DNA of 64,000 nt from assembly GCF_009830125.1 (NCBI RefSeq), contig NZ_WUPT01000002.1, positions 496,001 through 560,000 on the forward strand. Reading direction: 5' to 3'. Of the stretch, positions 17,894-27,275 are shown in pieces (the stretch's first letter is position 1; the number at the start of each line of letters is the position of its first letter). Below the pieces are notes generated by a model that worked only from the letters and a program-made list of their open reading frames with translations, made no database searches and had not been told where the DNA came from. Made by a program: the position numbers and the translations under genes. Origin of the DNA: Kangsaoukella pontilimi. GTDB taxonomy: Bacteria; Pseudomonadota; Alphaproteobacteria; Rhodobacterales; Rhodobacteraceae.

Positions 17894-18250
17894 ATGCGCC
17901 GTACGGCTGCCGCCATGGTTGTTTCCACATTCGTTGGGATGCCTGCCTTTGCGGAAGGGTTCCAACGCATCGACGACAAGAACCAGTTTCTGAGGGTCGT
18001 AGCCGAGCGTGATCTGACGCGCTTTGCGATCCGGGTCCGCGTTACCGAAACGGGCGACATTGTCGGCAGGGCGTTTGGCCAGAACGTGTCCGGTGACTGG
18101 GTCTGGCGTGACGGCTATTTCTGCCGGAGCCTGTTCTGGGGCAGCCAGAATATCGGTGACAACTGCCAGACGGTCGAGATGCGGGGGGATACGCTGCGCT
18201 TCACCTCAGACCGGGGCGCCGGGCAATTCGCCGACCTGAAGCTCGACTGA
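17894..18250 (+). CDS. Small exported protein, unknown function
   Basis: A 118-residue protein with a signal peptide (MRRTAAAMVVSTFVGMPAFA) and a very strong AAGGAGG ribosome-binding site. The mature part, about 98 residues, contains VTETGDIVGRAFGQNVSGDW, WRDGYFCRSLFWGS and a second Cys in DNCQTVEM, so one disulfide is possible. Relatives are often labelled dihydrodipicolinate reductase merely because they follow dapB; there is no NAD-binding motif and that name should not be used. It is periplasmic by prediction. Confidence 0.78.
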   Translation: MRRTAAAMVVSTFVGMPAFAEGFQRIDDKNQFLRVVAERDLTRFAIRVRVTETGDIVGRAFGQNVSGDWVWRDGYFCRSLFWGSQNIGDNCQTVEMRGDTLRFTSDRGAGQFADLKLD

Positions 18251-18253
18251 GCG

Positions 18254-18439
18254 TCAGAAGTCGATCGCGATCCCCTTCTTCTCCCAATCGCCGTAGCGGA
18301 CGGGCTCAGGCCCGTCGCGTCCGCCGAGTTCGGTCGGCAGTTCCTGCTTTTCCGCCTTTTTCCGCCGCTCCTCGGCTTCGGCCAGCGCGCGCTGCGCGGC
18401 GGGAGGAAGGGCGTTTGTCTGATCGGTGTCGTCGGTCAT
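18254..18439 (-). CDS. Succinate dehydrogenase assembly factor 4 family (DUF1674)
   Basis: A 61-residue protein whose C-terminus LPTELGGRDGPEPVRYGDWE followed by KKGIAIDF is the signature of the SdhAF4/DUF1674 family. In eukaryotes the family binds the flavinylated SdhA subunit during complex II assembly. The N-terminal half is Ala/Glu/Lys-rich and probably helical. ATG 18439 follows AAGGAG by 8 bases. It is divergent from rsmB; no sdh genes are in the window. Confidence 0.85.
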   Translation of the reverse strand: MTDDTDQTNALPPAAQRALAEAEERRKKAEKQELPTELGGRDGPEPVRYGDWEKKGIAIDF

Positions 18440-18510
18440 GGCATCCACTCCTTGAGGGCGGTCGGTTCTTCATATACGGCTGCCGCGTTCTGGAACAAGG
18501 CAGGTGACGG

Positions 18511-19761
18511 ATGGGTGAGGGCGGTCTGATGACGCGGCGCCGCGCGGTCGAGTTGATGACCGCGGTGACCGAGGGCGGCCGCCTGATGGCCGAGGTAACG
18601 GGCGGTCTTCTTGCCGAACTGTCCCCCGCCGAGAGGGCCCGCGCGCAGAGGCTCGCGACTGAGGCGCTGCGCTGGGCGCAGAGGAGCGACCGGGTGCTGG
18701 GCCCTTACCTCAGGAACCGGCCCGAGGACCCGATCCTCAATATTCTTCGCCTTGCCGTCTTCGAGCTGTTCGAGGCGGGCGAGGCACCTCATGGCGTCGT
18801 CAATGACGCGGTGTCGCTGGCGAAGGGGCCGAAATCGGGGCTGGTCAACGCGGTTCTGCGGAACGTGTTGAGGGCGCATCTGGACTGGACAGCACTTCCG
18901 GTCCCGAGCGTGCCGAAATGGTTGCGCAAGCGTCTTGTGGCGGCTTGGGGGAAAGAGGCCGTTGCGGCAATGGAAGCTGTCTTCGCCGCCCAGACGCCGC
19001 TGGACCTGACCGTCAAGGAAGATGCCGAAGGCTGGGCCAAGCGCCTTGACGGAGAACTCCTGCCCACCGGCAGCGTGCGGCTGGCGAAGGCCGGTCAGGT
19101 GTCCGCGCTTGAGGGCTTCGACGGGGGCGCCTGGTGGGTCCAGGATGCTGCCGCCGCGATCCCGGCGCGCGTGCTTGACCCGCAACCGGGCGAGCGGGTG
19201 CTCGACCTTTGCGCCGCTCCCGGCGGCAAGACGATGCAGATGGCGGGGGCAGGAGCAACGGTCACGGCGCTGGATATCTCGCCCGCCCGGATGGAGCGGT
19301 TGGCCGAGAACCTCGCGCGAACCGGTCTGAGCGCCGAATGCGTCACGGCGGATGTCTTCGAGTGGTCACCGCCTGCGCCCTTCGACGCGATCCTTCTGGA
19401 CGCGCCCTGCTCGGCCACTGGCACGCTTCGCCGTCACCCCGATCTTGGCTATGCCAAATCGGACGAGGGCATCGCCGGACTGGTCGCCCTTCAGGATCGA
19501 ATGATCGACCGGGCGCTCGGCTGGCTGAAGCCGGGCGGGCGGCTGGTCTATTGCACCTGCAGTCTTTTGCCGGAGGAAGGCGAGGAGCGCGCCGCCGCCA
19601 TGGCCTCCCGTCACCCGGACCTTGTCTTTGTGACGCCCGATGCTTCCGGACTGGACCCCGCGTGGCGTATCCCGCTTGGCCTGCGCATCCGTCCCGACCA
19701 CTGGGCCGGACGCGGCGGCATCGATGGTTTCTTCGTCACGATGGTGCAAAAACCCGCCTGA
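18511..19761 (+). CDS. rsmB: 16S rRNA (cytosine-5) methyltransferase, RsmB/Sun family
   Basis: A 416-residue protein with an N-terminal NusB-like RNA-binding domain (about 1-135; APHGVVNDAVSLAKGPKSGLVNAVLRN) and a C-terminal SAM-dependent methyltransferase. The SAM motif is VLDLCAAPGGKTMQMAGAG, and both catalytic cysteines of the m5C family are present: C300 in DAPCSATGT and C350 in YCTCSLLPEEGEE. ATG 18511 or 18529 could be the start. It precedes the heparinase-like gene and purH. Confidence 0.93.
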   Translation: MGEGGLMTRRRAVELMTAVTEGGRLMAEVTGGLLAELSPAERARAQRLATEALRWAQRSDRVLGPYLRNRPEDPILNILRLAVFELFEAGEAPHGVVNDAVSLAKGPKSGLVNAVLRNVLRAHLDWTALPVPSVPKWLRKRLVAAWGKEAVAAMEAVFAAQTPLDLTVKEDAEGWAKRLDGELLPTGSVRLAKAGQVSALEGFDGGAWWVQDAAAAIPARVLDPQPGERVLDLCAAPGGKTMQMAGAGATVTALDISPARMERLAENLARTGLSAECVTADVFEWSPPAPFDAILLDAPCSATGTLRRHPDLGYAKSDEGIAGLVALQDRMIDRALGWLKPGGRLVYCTCSLLPEEGEERAAAMASRHPDLVFVTPDASGLDPAWRIPLGLRIRPDHWAGRGGIDGFFVTMVQKPA

Positions 19762-19851
19762 GGGCGAATTCTGCCATGACAGGATGACGCAGGCTGGCTA
19801 TCCTTTTGCCAATCGCTCCGGGAACAGGAGCTTCAAGAGGCAGGACAGAAC

Positions 19852-21600
19852 GTGTCCGAGGATGAAAGCTGGGCATCGCGCCAGACGCGATGGATGAATC
19901 GTTTTCACGCCCGCGCCGCGACCTTGTCGCGTCCGGCAACGGCGTTCACCAGCACGCCTGAACCTCGCACCATCGGCTCTTTCGCGCGTGGTCGCCAGTT
20001 GACCGGCGGGAATTTCCTGTTCGCGGGGTTCCTCGTCGAAGCGCCCGAGACGATGATCTGGGACCTGCCGATGCCCGATGACGGGTTCGAGGCCGAGTTG
20101 CACGGGTTCACGTGGCTCGACGATCTGGCCGCCGTGGGCGACATGCACGCCAGCGCGCGAGCGCGGGAATGGACGCATGAGTGGGTTGCGCGGTACGGGC
20201 GCGGCAAAGGGCCGGGCTGGACCCCCGACCTGACCGGGCGCAGGCTGATCCGCTGGATCAACCATGCGATCCTGCTTCTGAACGGGCAGGAGCGGGACGC
20301 GAGCGAGGCCTATTTCCGTTCTCTTGCCACGCAGACGATTTTTCTAAGCCGCCGCTGGAAAGCGGCTTCCCCGGGACTGCCCCGGTTCGAGGCGCTGACG
20401 GGGCTGATATATGCGGGTCTCGCGCTGACGGGTATGGACGGCCATGTCGAGCACGCGATGCGTGGTCTGGCTCGTGAATGCGCCAATGAAATCGATGCCG
20501 ATGGCGGGCTGTCTACGCGCAACCCCGAAGAGCTCTTGGAGGTCTTCACGCTTCTGAACTGGGCCGCCGCCGCGCTTCAGGATGCGGGCCGGTCACCTGG
20601 TGCGGCGCATCTGGCCTCTATTGCTGCGATTGCCCCGGTTCTACGGGCGCTTCGCCATTCCGATGGCGGTCTGGCGCGTTTTCACGGAGGCGGGCGCGGG
20701 CTGGAAGGGCGACTCGACCGCTCGCTTGCCACGTCCGGCGTGCGTGCCGGAGCACAGACAGGGCTGGCCATGGGGTTTGCCCGCGTGAGCCACGGGCGGA
20801 CGAGCGTCATCATCGACGCGGCACGCCCTCCGCGCCCGGATGCATCGGTCAACGCCCATGCATCGACGCTGGCGATCGAGGTGACCTCCGGCAGGCGCCC
20901 CCTGATCGTGAATTGCGGCTCGGGTGCGACCTTCGGCAAAAGCTGGCGCCGGGCGGGCCGGGCCACACCCAGCCACTCGACGCTGGGTCTGGAAGGTCTT
21001 TCGTCGTCGCGGCTGGGGCAGGCGGGCCGTGTTTCGGGGCGGGCCGCCGAGTACCTGGTCGACGCCCCGCGCGAGGTCCTCTGCCAGCGCGACGAGGTCG
21101 ATGGCGGGACGCGGCTGTCGCTGTCCCATGACGGATATGTCGGCAGCCACGGATTGCTGCACCAGCGGACGCTGCATCTGGGCTACGACGGCCGTTCGCT
21201 CAGGGGCGAGGACATACTTGTCGCCGCCGACACCGCCGCGAAGAAACGGTTCGATCTGGCTTTCGACAAGTCCAAGCTGAAGGGGATCGGCTTTGCCGTC
21301 CGGTTCCATCTGCACCCGGATGTGGACGCCACGCTCGATATGAACGGCACGGCGGTATCGATGGCGCTCAAATCCGGCGAGATCTGGATTTTCCGGTTCA
21401 GGGGCGATGCGAGCATGGCGCTCGATTCCAGTGTCTACCTTGAAAAATCCCGCCTTTCCCCGCGTGCGACCAAACAGGTCGTTCTCACCGGGCGGGCAAT
21501 GGAGTATTCGACCCGCGTCAGCTGGTCCCTGGCCAAAGCGCAGGAGACGCCTTCGGCGGTGCGCGACTATGCCATGGACGGTCTGCTGACGGTGAACTGA
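19852..21600 (+). CDS. Heparinase II/III-like protein
   Basis: A 582-residue protein starting with GTG. The N-terminal half is an alpha-helical toroid-like region ([52 protein letters not shown]), and the C-terminal half is the beta-rich heparinase II/III domain ([51 protein letters not shown]). Such enzymes are polysaccharide lyases acting on acidic glycans. No signal peptide is visible, so the substrate may be intracellular or envelope-linked. In my experience the position between rsmB and purH is conserved in Rhodobacterales. Confidence 0.85.
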   Translation: MSEDESWASRQTRWMNRFHARAATLSRPATAFTSTPEPRTIGSFARGRQLTGGNFLFAGFLVEAPETMIWDLPMPDDGFEAELHGFTWLDDLAAVGDMHASARAREWTHEWVARYGRGKGPGWTPDLTGRRLIRWINHAILLLNGQERDASEAYFRSLATQTIFLSRRWKAASPGLPRFEALTGLIYAGLALTGMDGHVEHAMRGLARECANEIDADGGLSTRNPEELLEVFTLLNWAAAALQDAGRSPGAAHLASIAAIAPVLRALRHSDGGLARFHGGGRGLEGRLDRSLATSGVRAGAQTGLAMGFARVSHGRTSVIIDAARPPRPDASVNAHASTLAIEVTSGRRPLIVNCGSGATFGKSWRRAGRATPSHSTLGLEGLSSSRLGQAGRVSGRAAEYLVDAPREVLCQRDEVDGGTRLSLSHDGYVGSHGLLHQRTLHLGYDGRSLRGEDILVAADTAAKKRFDLAFDKSKLKGIGFAVRFHLHPDVDATLDMNGTAVSMALKSGEIWIFRFRGDASMALDSSVYLEKSRLSPRATKQVVLTGRAMEYSTRVSWSLAKAQETPSAVRDYAMDGLLTVN

Positions 21601-21619
21601 ATACGGGGAAGACAGTTTC

Positions 21620-23209
21620 ATGGGTGATTTGCAGCCGGTACGCCGGGCGCTGATCTCGGTTTCGGACAAAACCGGGCTGGAGGAATTCGCGAAGGGGCTG
21701 GCGGCGCGGGGCGTCGAACTGGTCTCGACGGGCGGCACCGCCAAGGCGCTGCGCGCGGCGGGTCTGGATGTGGCGGATGTTGCCGACCTGACCGGCTTCC
21801 CCGAGATGATGGACGGACGGGTCAAGACGCTTCACCCGGTGGTCCATGGCGGGCTTCTGGCGCTTCGGGACAATGCCGAGCACGTTTCCGCGATGGAGGC
21901 GCATGACATCGCCCCGATCGACCTTCTGGTCGTGAACCTCTACCCGTTCGAGGCGACCGTGGCGGCGGGTGCCGATTACGACACCACCATCGAGAATATC
22001 GACATCGGCGGCCCGGCGATGATCCGCGCGGCGGCCAAGAACCACGCCTTCGTCAACGTCGTGGTCGATGTCGAGGATTACGACGCGGTGCTGGCCGAGA
22101 TGGACGCGAATGACGGGCAAACCGGTTTGGCGTTCCGCCAGAAGCTGGCCCAGACGGCCTATGCAAGAACCGGCGCCTATGACGCGGCGGTGTCCACATG
22201 GATGGCGGGCGCGATTGGCGAGGCTATGCCGCGCCGCCGGGTCTTTGCAGGGACGCTTCGGCAGGAAATGCGTTACGGGGAGAATCCGCATCAGGCGGCG
22301 GCCTTCTATACCGACGGGCGCGACGTGCCCGGTGTTGCATCGGCCGTCCAGCATCAGGGTAAGGCGCTGAGCTATAACAACATCAACGACACCGACGCGG
22401 CGTTCAATCTCGTGGCGGAATTCGCGCCCGAGGACGGCCCCGCGTGCGCGATCATCAAGCACGCGAATCCTTCGGGAGTGGCGCGGGGCGAGACGCTGGC
22501 CGACGCGTTCCGCCGCGCCTTCGACTGCGACCGCACCAGTGCTTTCGGCGGCATTGTCGCCCTGAACCGCCCGCTCGACGCCGAGACGGCACGGCTGATA
22601 ACCGAGATCTTCACCGAAGTCGTGATCGCGCCTGATGCGGGCGAGGAGGCCAAGCAGATCTTTGCGGCCAAGAAGAACCTGCGCCTTCTCACCACCGGCG
22701 GTCTGCCCGACCCGCGCGCCGCGGCGCTGGCCGTGCGGCAGGTTTCGGGCGGGTGGCTGGTCCAGGATCAGGATACGGGCCACGTCCCGGCTTCCGATCT
22801 GAAGGTCGTGACCAAGCGTGCCCCGAGCGAGGCCGAACTGGCCGACATGCGCTTTGCCTGGACGGTGGCCAAGCACGTCAAGTCCAACGCAATCGTCTAC
22901 GCCAAGGACGGCGCGACCGTTGGTATCGGTGCGGGTCAGATGAGTCGTCTGGACAGCTCGACCATCGCGGCGCTCAAGGCAGAGCGCATGGCGGGCGCGA
23001 TGGAACTGGCCGAGAGCACGGCGGTGGGCTCGGTCGTCGCCTCGGATGCGTTCTTCCCCTTCCCCGACGGTCTTCTGGCGGCAGCTGAAGCGGGCGCGAC
23101 GGCTGTGATCCAGCCGGGTGGATCAGTGCGCGATGACGAGGTCATCGCGGCGGCGGACGAGGCGGGGCTTGCCATGGTCTTCACCGGCATGCGCCACTTC
23201 CGGCACTGA
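21620..23209 (+). CDS. purH: Bifunctional AICAR formyltransferase / IMP cyclohydrolase
   Basis: A 529-residue enzyme of the last two steps of purine synthesis. The N-terminal cyclohydrolase domain has [31 protein letters not shown] and [16 protein letters not shown]; the C-terminal transformylase has [28 protein letters not shown] and the end [20 protein letters not shown]. It is complete and standard in length. The stop overlaps the lspA start by one base. Confidence 0.97.
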   Translation: MGDLQPVRRALISVSDKTGLEEFAKGLAARGVELVSTGGTAKALRAAGLDVADVADLTGFPEMMDGRVKTLHPVVHGGLLALRDNAEHVSAMEAHDIAPIDLLVVNLYPFEATVAAGADYDTTIENIDIGGPAMIRAAAKNHAFVNVVVDVEDYDAVLAEMDANDGQTGLAFRQKLAQTAYARTGAYDAAVSTWMAGAIGEAMPRRRVFAGTLRQEMRYGENPHQAAAFYTDGRDVPGVASAVQHQGKALSYNNINDTDAAFNLVAEFAPEDGPACAIIKHANPSGVARGETLADAFRRAFDCDRTSAFGGIVALNRPLDAETARLITEIFTEVVIAPDAGEEAKQIFAAKKNLRLLTTGGLPDPRAAALAVRQVSGGWLVQDQDTGHVPASDLKVVTKRAPSEAELADMRFAWTVAKHVKSNAIVYAKDGATVGIGAGQMSRLDSSTIAALKAERMAGAMELAESTAVGSVVASDAFFPFPDGLLAAAEAGATAVIQPGGSVRDDEVIAAADEAGLAMVFTGMRHFRH

Positions 23210-23715
23210 TGCGCGCGCTCGCCCCTCTCTGGTGGACGGCAGCGATCGTCTTTGTCCTCGACCAGGCGACCAAACTTGCCGTGGTCCAATTGATGGACCT
23301 GAAGACGCGCGGCGTGATCGAGGTCTGGCCCCCCTACCTGACCTTCAAGATGGCGTGGAACCGGGGGGTGAACTTCGGCCTTTTTTCCGGCGACAGCGAC
23401 GTGACGCGCTGGATTCTGATCGCTGTCGCCCTTGCGATCACTGGCTGGGTCGTCTGGTGGATGCGCCGCGACAGGCCGGGGCCTTGGGTGCAGGCATCAG
23501 CCGGTCTGGTCGTGGGCGGTGCCATCGGCAACGTGGTCGACCGTCTGGTCTATCCGCAAAAGGCCGTGGCCGATTTCCTTAACATGTCCTGCTGCGGGTT
23601 CGAGAATCCCTATTCCTTCAACGTGGCCGATATCTCGATCTTTCTGGGCGCGGCAGGGCTGATCTTCCTTGCCGATGGGTCCAAGGGGCGTGACGCCGTC
23701 AAAAAGGACGGGTAA
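23209..23715 (+). CDS. lspA: Lipoprotein signal peptidase (signal peptidase II)
   Basis: A 168-residue inner-membrane aspartyl protease that cleaves prolipoprotein signal peptides. It has four membrane helices. The family motifs are visible: [38 protein letters not shown] (first catalytic Asp) and [15 protein letters not shown] (second). ATG overlaps the purH stop (TGATG). It is followed directly by a lipoprotein gene, one of its probable substrates. Confidence 0.96.
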   Translation: MRALAPLWWTAAIVFVLDQATKLAVVQLMDLKTRGVIEVWPPYLTFKMAWNRGVNFGLFSGDSDVTRWILIAVALAITGWVVWWMRRDRPGPWVQASAGLVVGGAIGNVVDRLVYPQKAVADFLNMSCCGFENPYSFNVADISIFLGAAGLIFLADGSKGRDAVKKDG

Positions 23716-23742
23716 GACACGTTCAGGAAACAGGAGCCGTCC

Positions 23743-24273
23743 ATGGTCTCTCGCGGTCTGCCGGTCATTATTGCCGCCCTCGCGCTCAGCGCGTGTGGTG
23801 GAGGTGGTGACGAGCCCAATCTTCTGAACATCTCTCAGCCCCGTTCTGCGGGACCTGACGAATTTGCCATTCTGCCGGCGAAACCGCTCGAGATGCCTGA
23901 AGACATGGCCAGCCTGCCCGAACCTACGCCGGGTGCGGGCAACCGTGCCGACCTGACTCCTGAGCGGGATGCCATCGTGGCGCTTGGCGGCAACCCGGCG
24001 GCGCTGACCCGCGGCGCGGGCGGCGACGGCGCGCTGCTGGCCTATACGGGCCGGTACGGCCGCGATGCGAATATCCGCGCCGAACTGGCCGCCGCCGATC
24101 TGGAATTTCGCCGTCAGAACGACGGTCGGCTTCTGGAGCGGCTCTTCAACGTGAACATCTATTACCAGGTCTATGAGCCTTTCGAACTTGACCAATATGC
24201 CGAGCTCGAGAGGATGCGCCGCGCCGGTATCCGCACGTCCAGCGTGCCGCCGCCGCCGCTTGACGACGAGTGA
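23743..24273 (+). CDS. DUF3035 lipoprotein
   Basis: A 176-residue lipoprotein with lipobox LSAC (Cys18) after a hydrophobic signal. It matches the DUF3035 family: PDEFAILPAKPLEMPEDMASLPEPTPGAGNR is the conserved segment. A helical C-terminal region (ADLEFRRQNDGRLLERLFNV) and a Pro-rich end follow. It probably sits in the outer membrane facing the periplasm, with unknown role. The order lspA, DUF3035, M16 peptidase pair suggests one envelope-related operon. Confidence 0.85.
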   Translation: MVSRGLPVIIAALALSACGGGGDEPNLLNISQPRSAGPDEFAILPAKPLEMPEDMASLPEPTPGAGNRADLTPERDAIVALGGNPAALTRGAGGDGALLAYTGRYGRDANIRAELAAADLEFRRQNDGRLLERLFNVNIYYQVYEPFELDQYAELERMRRAGIRTSSVPPPPLDDE

Positions 24274-24354
24274 CCTCACAACCCCGTCAGCGGTGACTTG
24301 AACCGGGGCGCGTCCGCACTCAATTCTAGGGTGTACCAGCCGCAAGGAGTGCCC

Positions 24355-25716
24355 ATGCGCAACCTCATCGCCGCCTTCGTGTCCATCGCCTTGCTGCCCG
24401 TTGCCGCCCAGTCGGTACAGGCGGCTGACGTCTCGACGTTCGAGTTGGAGAACGGGCTGGAAATCGTCGTGCTCGAGGATCACCGGGCGCCCGCCGTCGT
24501 TCACATGGTCTGGTACCGGGTCGGTTCGGCAGACGAAGCGCCGGGCAAGTCGGGCATAGCGCATTTCCTCGAACACCTGATGTTCAAGGCGACGGACGAG
24601 CTTGAGGCGGGTGAGTTGTCAGAGACCGTGGCGCTGAACGGCGGCAGCGACAACGCATTCACCAGCTATGACTACACGGCCTATTTTCAGCGCGTCGCCG
24701 CCGACCGCCTGGAACTGATGATGCGCATGGAAGCGAGCCGGATGGACGGCCTTGCACTGGTGCCCGAGGATATCGCAACCGAGCGCGACGTCGTCATCGA
24801 GGAACGAAATCAACGCACCGAGAACGAGCCCGGCGCGCTATTCGGTGAGCAGCGGCGCGCAGCGCAGTACCTGAACCACGCCTATGGCCGCCCGATCATC
24901 GGCTGGAAGCACGAGGCCGAAGCGCTGACTCTGGAAGATGCGCAAGAGTTCTACGAGGCGCATTACGGACCCAACAACGCGATCCTGATCGTGGCGGGCG
25001 ATGTCGAGCCGGAAGAGGTGCTGCGCCTTGCTGAGCAGTATTACGGAGTTATCCCGCCCAATCCGAATATCGTGGTTCCGCGCCAGCGCGTCGAAGAACC
25101 TCCACAGCTGGCCGAGCGGCGTATCATCTACGAAGATCCGCGCATCGCGAATCCTTACGTGATCCGGACGTATATGGCGCCCGAGCGCGACCCCGGCGCA
25201 CAGGAAGAGGCCGCTGCGCTGACGCTTCTGGCCGAGGTTCTGGGCGGCTCCGGCACCACCTCTGTTCTGGCCGAGAAGCTGCAGTTCGAGACGCAGCAGG
25301 CGCTGTACACTTCGGCTTTTTATTCCGGCCAGTCGCTCGATGACACGAACTTCGGTCTTGTTATCTTGCCCGCGGATGGGTTCAGCCTTGAGCAGGCGGA
25401 AGAGGCGCTCGACGGCGCCGTGGCGGAATTCCTCGAAGAAGGTGTCGACCCCGAGGCGCTCGACCGGATCAAGATGCAGATCCGGGCGTCTCAGATTTAT
25501 GCCGAGGACGATATCTCCGGGCTGGCACGCCGATATGGCTCGGCTCTTACGTCGGGCCTGACTGTCGAAGATGTGCAGGCGTGGCCTGACATCCTCGATG
25601 CGGTGACCGGTGAAGACATCATCGCGGCCGCCCGACGCGTTTTCGACCGCAGAAACGCCGTGACCGGATGGGCTATGCCCGCTCCCGCGACCGGCACTGA
25701 CGAGGTGACCCAATGA
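24355..25716 (+). CDS. M16 zinc peptidase (active subunit)
   Basis: A 453-residue protein with a signal peptide (MRNLIAAFVSIALLPVAAQ). The inverted zinc motif HFLEH (in GKSGIAHFLEHLMFKAT) with a downstream Glu in the ERDVVIEERNQR region marks an active insulinase/processing-peptidase-like enzyme. A second M16 domain follows at about 200-430. AAGGAG before ATG 24355 fixes the start. It overlaps the second M16 gene by four bases (ATGA), as for the pairs that form heterodimers. It is predicted to be periplasmic. Confidence 0.93.
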   Translation: MRNLIAAFVSIALLPVAAQSVQAADVSTFELENGLEIVVLEDHRAPAVVHMVWYRVGSADEAPGKSGIAHFLEHLMFKATDELEAGELSETVALNGGSDNAFTSYDYTAYFQRVAADRLELMMRMEASRMDGLALVPEDIATERDVVIEERNQRTENEPGALFGEQRRAAQYLNHAYGRPIIGWKHEAEALTLEDAQEFYEAHYGPNNAILIVAGDVEPEEVLRLAEQYYGVIPPNPNIVVPRQRVEEPPQLAERRIIYEDPRIANPYVIRTYMAPERDPGAQEEAAALTLLAEVLGGSGTTSVLAEKLQFETQQALYTSAFYSGQSLDDTNFGLVILPADGFSLEQAEEALDGAVAEFLEEGVDPEALDRIKMQIRASQIYAEDDISGLARRYGSALTSGLTVEDVQAWPDILDAVTGEDIIAAARRVFDRRNAVTGWAMPAPATGTDEVTQ

Positions 25717-27026
25717 CCCGCGTTTTTCTGGCCCTCGCGCTGACCCTTTTCGCGGCCCTGCCTGCGCGTGCCGCCGTCGATATTCAGGAAGTCACGTCGC
25801 CCGGCGGCATCGAAGCCTGGCTGGTGGAAGAGGACTCGATCCCCTTCCTCGCCTTGGAGATCCGCTTCCTCGGCGGCACGTCGCTCGACCCCGAGGGCAA
25901 GCGCGGCGTCACGAACCTGATGACCGGCCTGATCGAGGAAGGGGCAGGGGACATGGACGCCCGCGCCTTTGCCGCCGCCCGTGACGGTCTTGCCGCCAGC
26001 TATGATTTCGACGCCTATGGCGACGGGATCAGTATCTCGGCCCGCTTCCTGACCGAGAACCGTGACGAGGCGGTCGCGCTTTTGCGGGAGGCGCTGGTCA
26101 ACCCGCGCTTCGACGAGGACGCGATCGAGCGGGTGCGAGCACAGGTCCTGTCAGTGATCCGCTCGGACGCGACCGACCCGAACGAGATCGCGGGCCGTGC
26201 CTTTGATGCTCTCGCTTTCGGTGACCATCCCTACGGCACAACCGGAGATGGCACGCTCGAATCCGTCACCGCGCTGACCCGCGACGATATCGTCGCCGCG
26301 CACCAGAACGCCCTGACGCGCGACCGGGTCTATGTGGGCGCATCGGGCGACATCACCGCCGACGAGCTGGGCGCGCTGCTCGACACGCTTCTGGGCGACC
26401 TGCCAGAGGCCGGAGCGCCGCTGCCGGGCCCGGCGAATGTCGCCCTGACCGGTGGGGTAACCGTGATCCCCTTCGAGACCCCGCAATCGGTCGCCGTCTT
26501 CGGGCATGTGGGCCTCCCGCGCGACGATCCCGATTTCTTCGCGGCCTTCGTGACCAACGCCATTTTCGGCGGCAGCGGGCGACAGTCCCGACTGACCGAG
26601 GAAGTCCGTGAAAAGCGTGGCCTGACCTATGGCGTCGGTGCGTGGCTTGCCAATTACGACAATGCCGATCTGCTGGTGGGCCGCATGGCGTCCGCCAATG
26701 ATCGCGTAGGCGAGGCCATTGACGTTGTGCGTGACGAATGGGCCAAGATCGCTGCGGAAGGTGTCACCGAGACCGAACTGGAAGAGGCCAAGACCTATCT
26801 GACAGGGGCCTATCCGCTTCGCTTCGAGGGTAACGCGCCGATCGCGCGGATCATGGTAGGGATGCAGACGATGGATCTCGATCCCGACTACATCACCACG
26901 CGGAACGACAAGGTGAATGCGGTCACGCTGGAAGATGTCCGCCGGGTAGCGGCGCGCATCTATCAGCCGGAGAACCTGCGGTTTGTCGTTGTGGGGCAAC
27001 CCGAGGGCGTCGAACCTGTGAACTAA
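25713..27026 (+). CDS. M16 peptidase-like protein (non-catalytic subunit)
   Basis: A 437-residue M16 family member with a signal peptide (MTRVFLALALTLFAALPARA). At the position of the zinc motif it reads GVTNLMTGLIEEGAG, so HxxEH is missing and it should not bind zinc. The conserved substrate-binding Arg-Tyr region is present (LTEEVREKRGLTYGVGAWL). This is the pattern of an alpha/beta M16 pair, with this subunit aiding substrate binding for the active partner upstream. Confidence 0.92.
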   Translation: MTRVFLALALTLFAALPARAAVDIQEVTSPGGIEAWLVEEDSIPFLALEIRFLGGTSLDPEGKRGVTNLMTGLIEEGAGDMDARAFAAARDGLAASYDFDAYGDGISISARFLTENRDEAVALLREALVNPRFDEDAIERVRAQVLSVIRSDATDPNEIAGRAFDALAFGDHPYGTTGDGTLESVTALTRDDIVAAHQNALTRDRVYVGASGDITADELGALLDTLLGDLPEAGAPLPGPANVALTGGVTVIPFETPQSVAVFGHVGLPRDDPDFFAAFVTNAIFGGSGRQSRLTEEVREKRGLTYGVGAWLANYDNADLLVGRMASANDRVGEAIDVVRDEWAKIAAEGVTETELEEAKTYLTGAYPLRFEGNAPIARIMVGMQTMDLDPDYITTRNDKVNAVTLEDVRRVAARIYQPENLRFVVVGQPEGVEPVN

Positions 27027-27050
27027 AAAAAAGGCCGTGCAAGCACGGCC
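27025..27050 (-). terminator. Orphan minus-strand intrinsic terminator
   Basis: Stem ggccgtgc / gcacggcc with an eight-base A-run on the plus-strand left side, so the T-run is only on the minus strand. The run overlaps the stop codon of the M16 gene. It is poorly suited to ending the plus-strand operon. Confidence 0.75.
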
Positions 27051-27130
27051 GTCCAGTCAGGGAGGAACTGCAATCTCTGACGCAATATGCGCCTTGGAAA
27101 TGAAAATCTTTTACCTAAGGTCAACATAAC
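27025..27130 (-). ncRNA. Candidate minus-strand small RNA with anti-SD loop
   Basis: On the minus strand three hairpins follow one another: CGCA/TGCG (27081-27091), GTCAG/CTGAC (27056-27081) with TTCCTCC in the loop, and an 8-bp GGCCGTGC/GCACGGCC stem (27033-27050) followed by eight T. No minus-strand gene lies to the right for this terminator to serve. CCUCC-loop RNAs (CcsR type) are known in Rhodobacter sphaeroides. The 5' end and promoter are not evident, so the right limit is a guess. Confidence 0.45.
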
Positions 27131-27275
27131 ACGGGACGGCCGGTATCAGTGACTGTCAAAACCGGCTCTGCATGTTTAGCTTTGGCCTGTGGCACAAATG
27201 CGCCAGCCTACGATTTCTGTCGGATTTTGCCCGATCGGGGCAGAAGGCGGCTAAAGGCGCGTAATTGCGGGCAGA

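Noticed and set aside
17894..18250. Second dihydrodipicolinate reductase after dapB
   Set aside because: The protein is 118 residues, exported and without the NAD-binding or HH..K motifs; the name is only inherited from its neighbour in some annotations.
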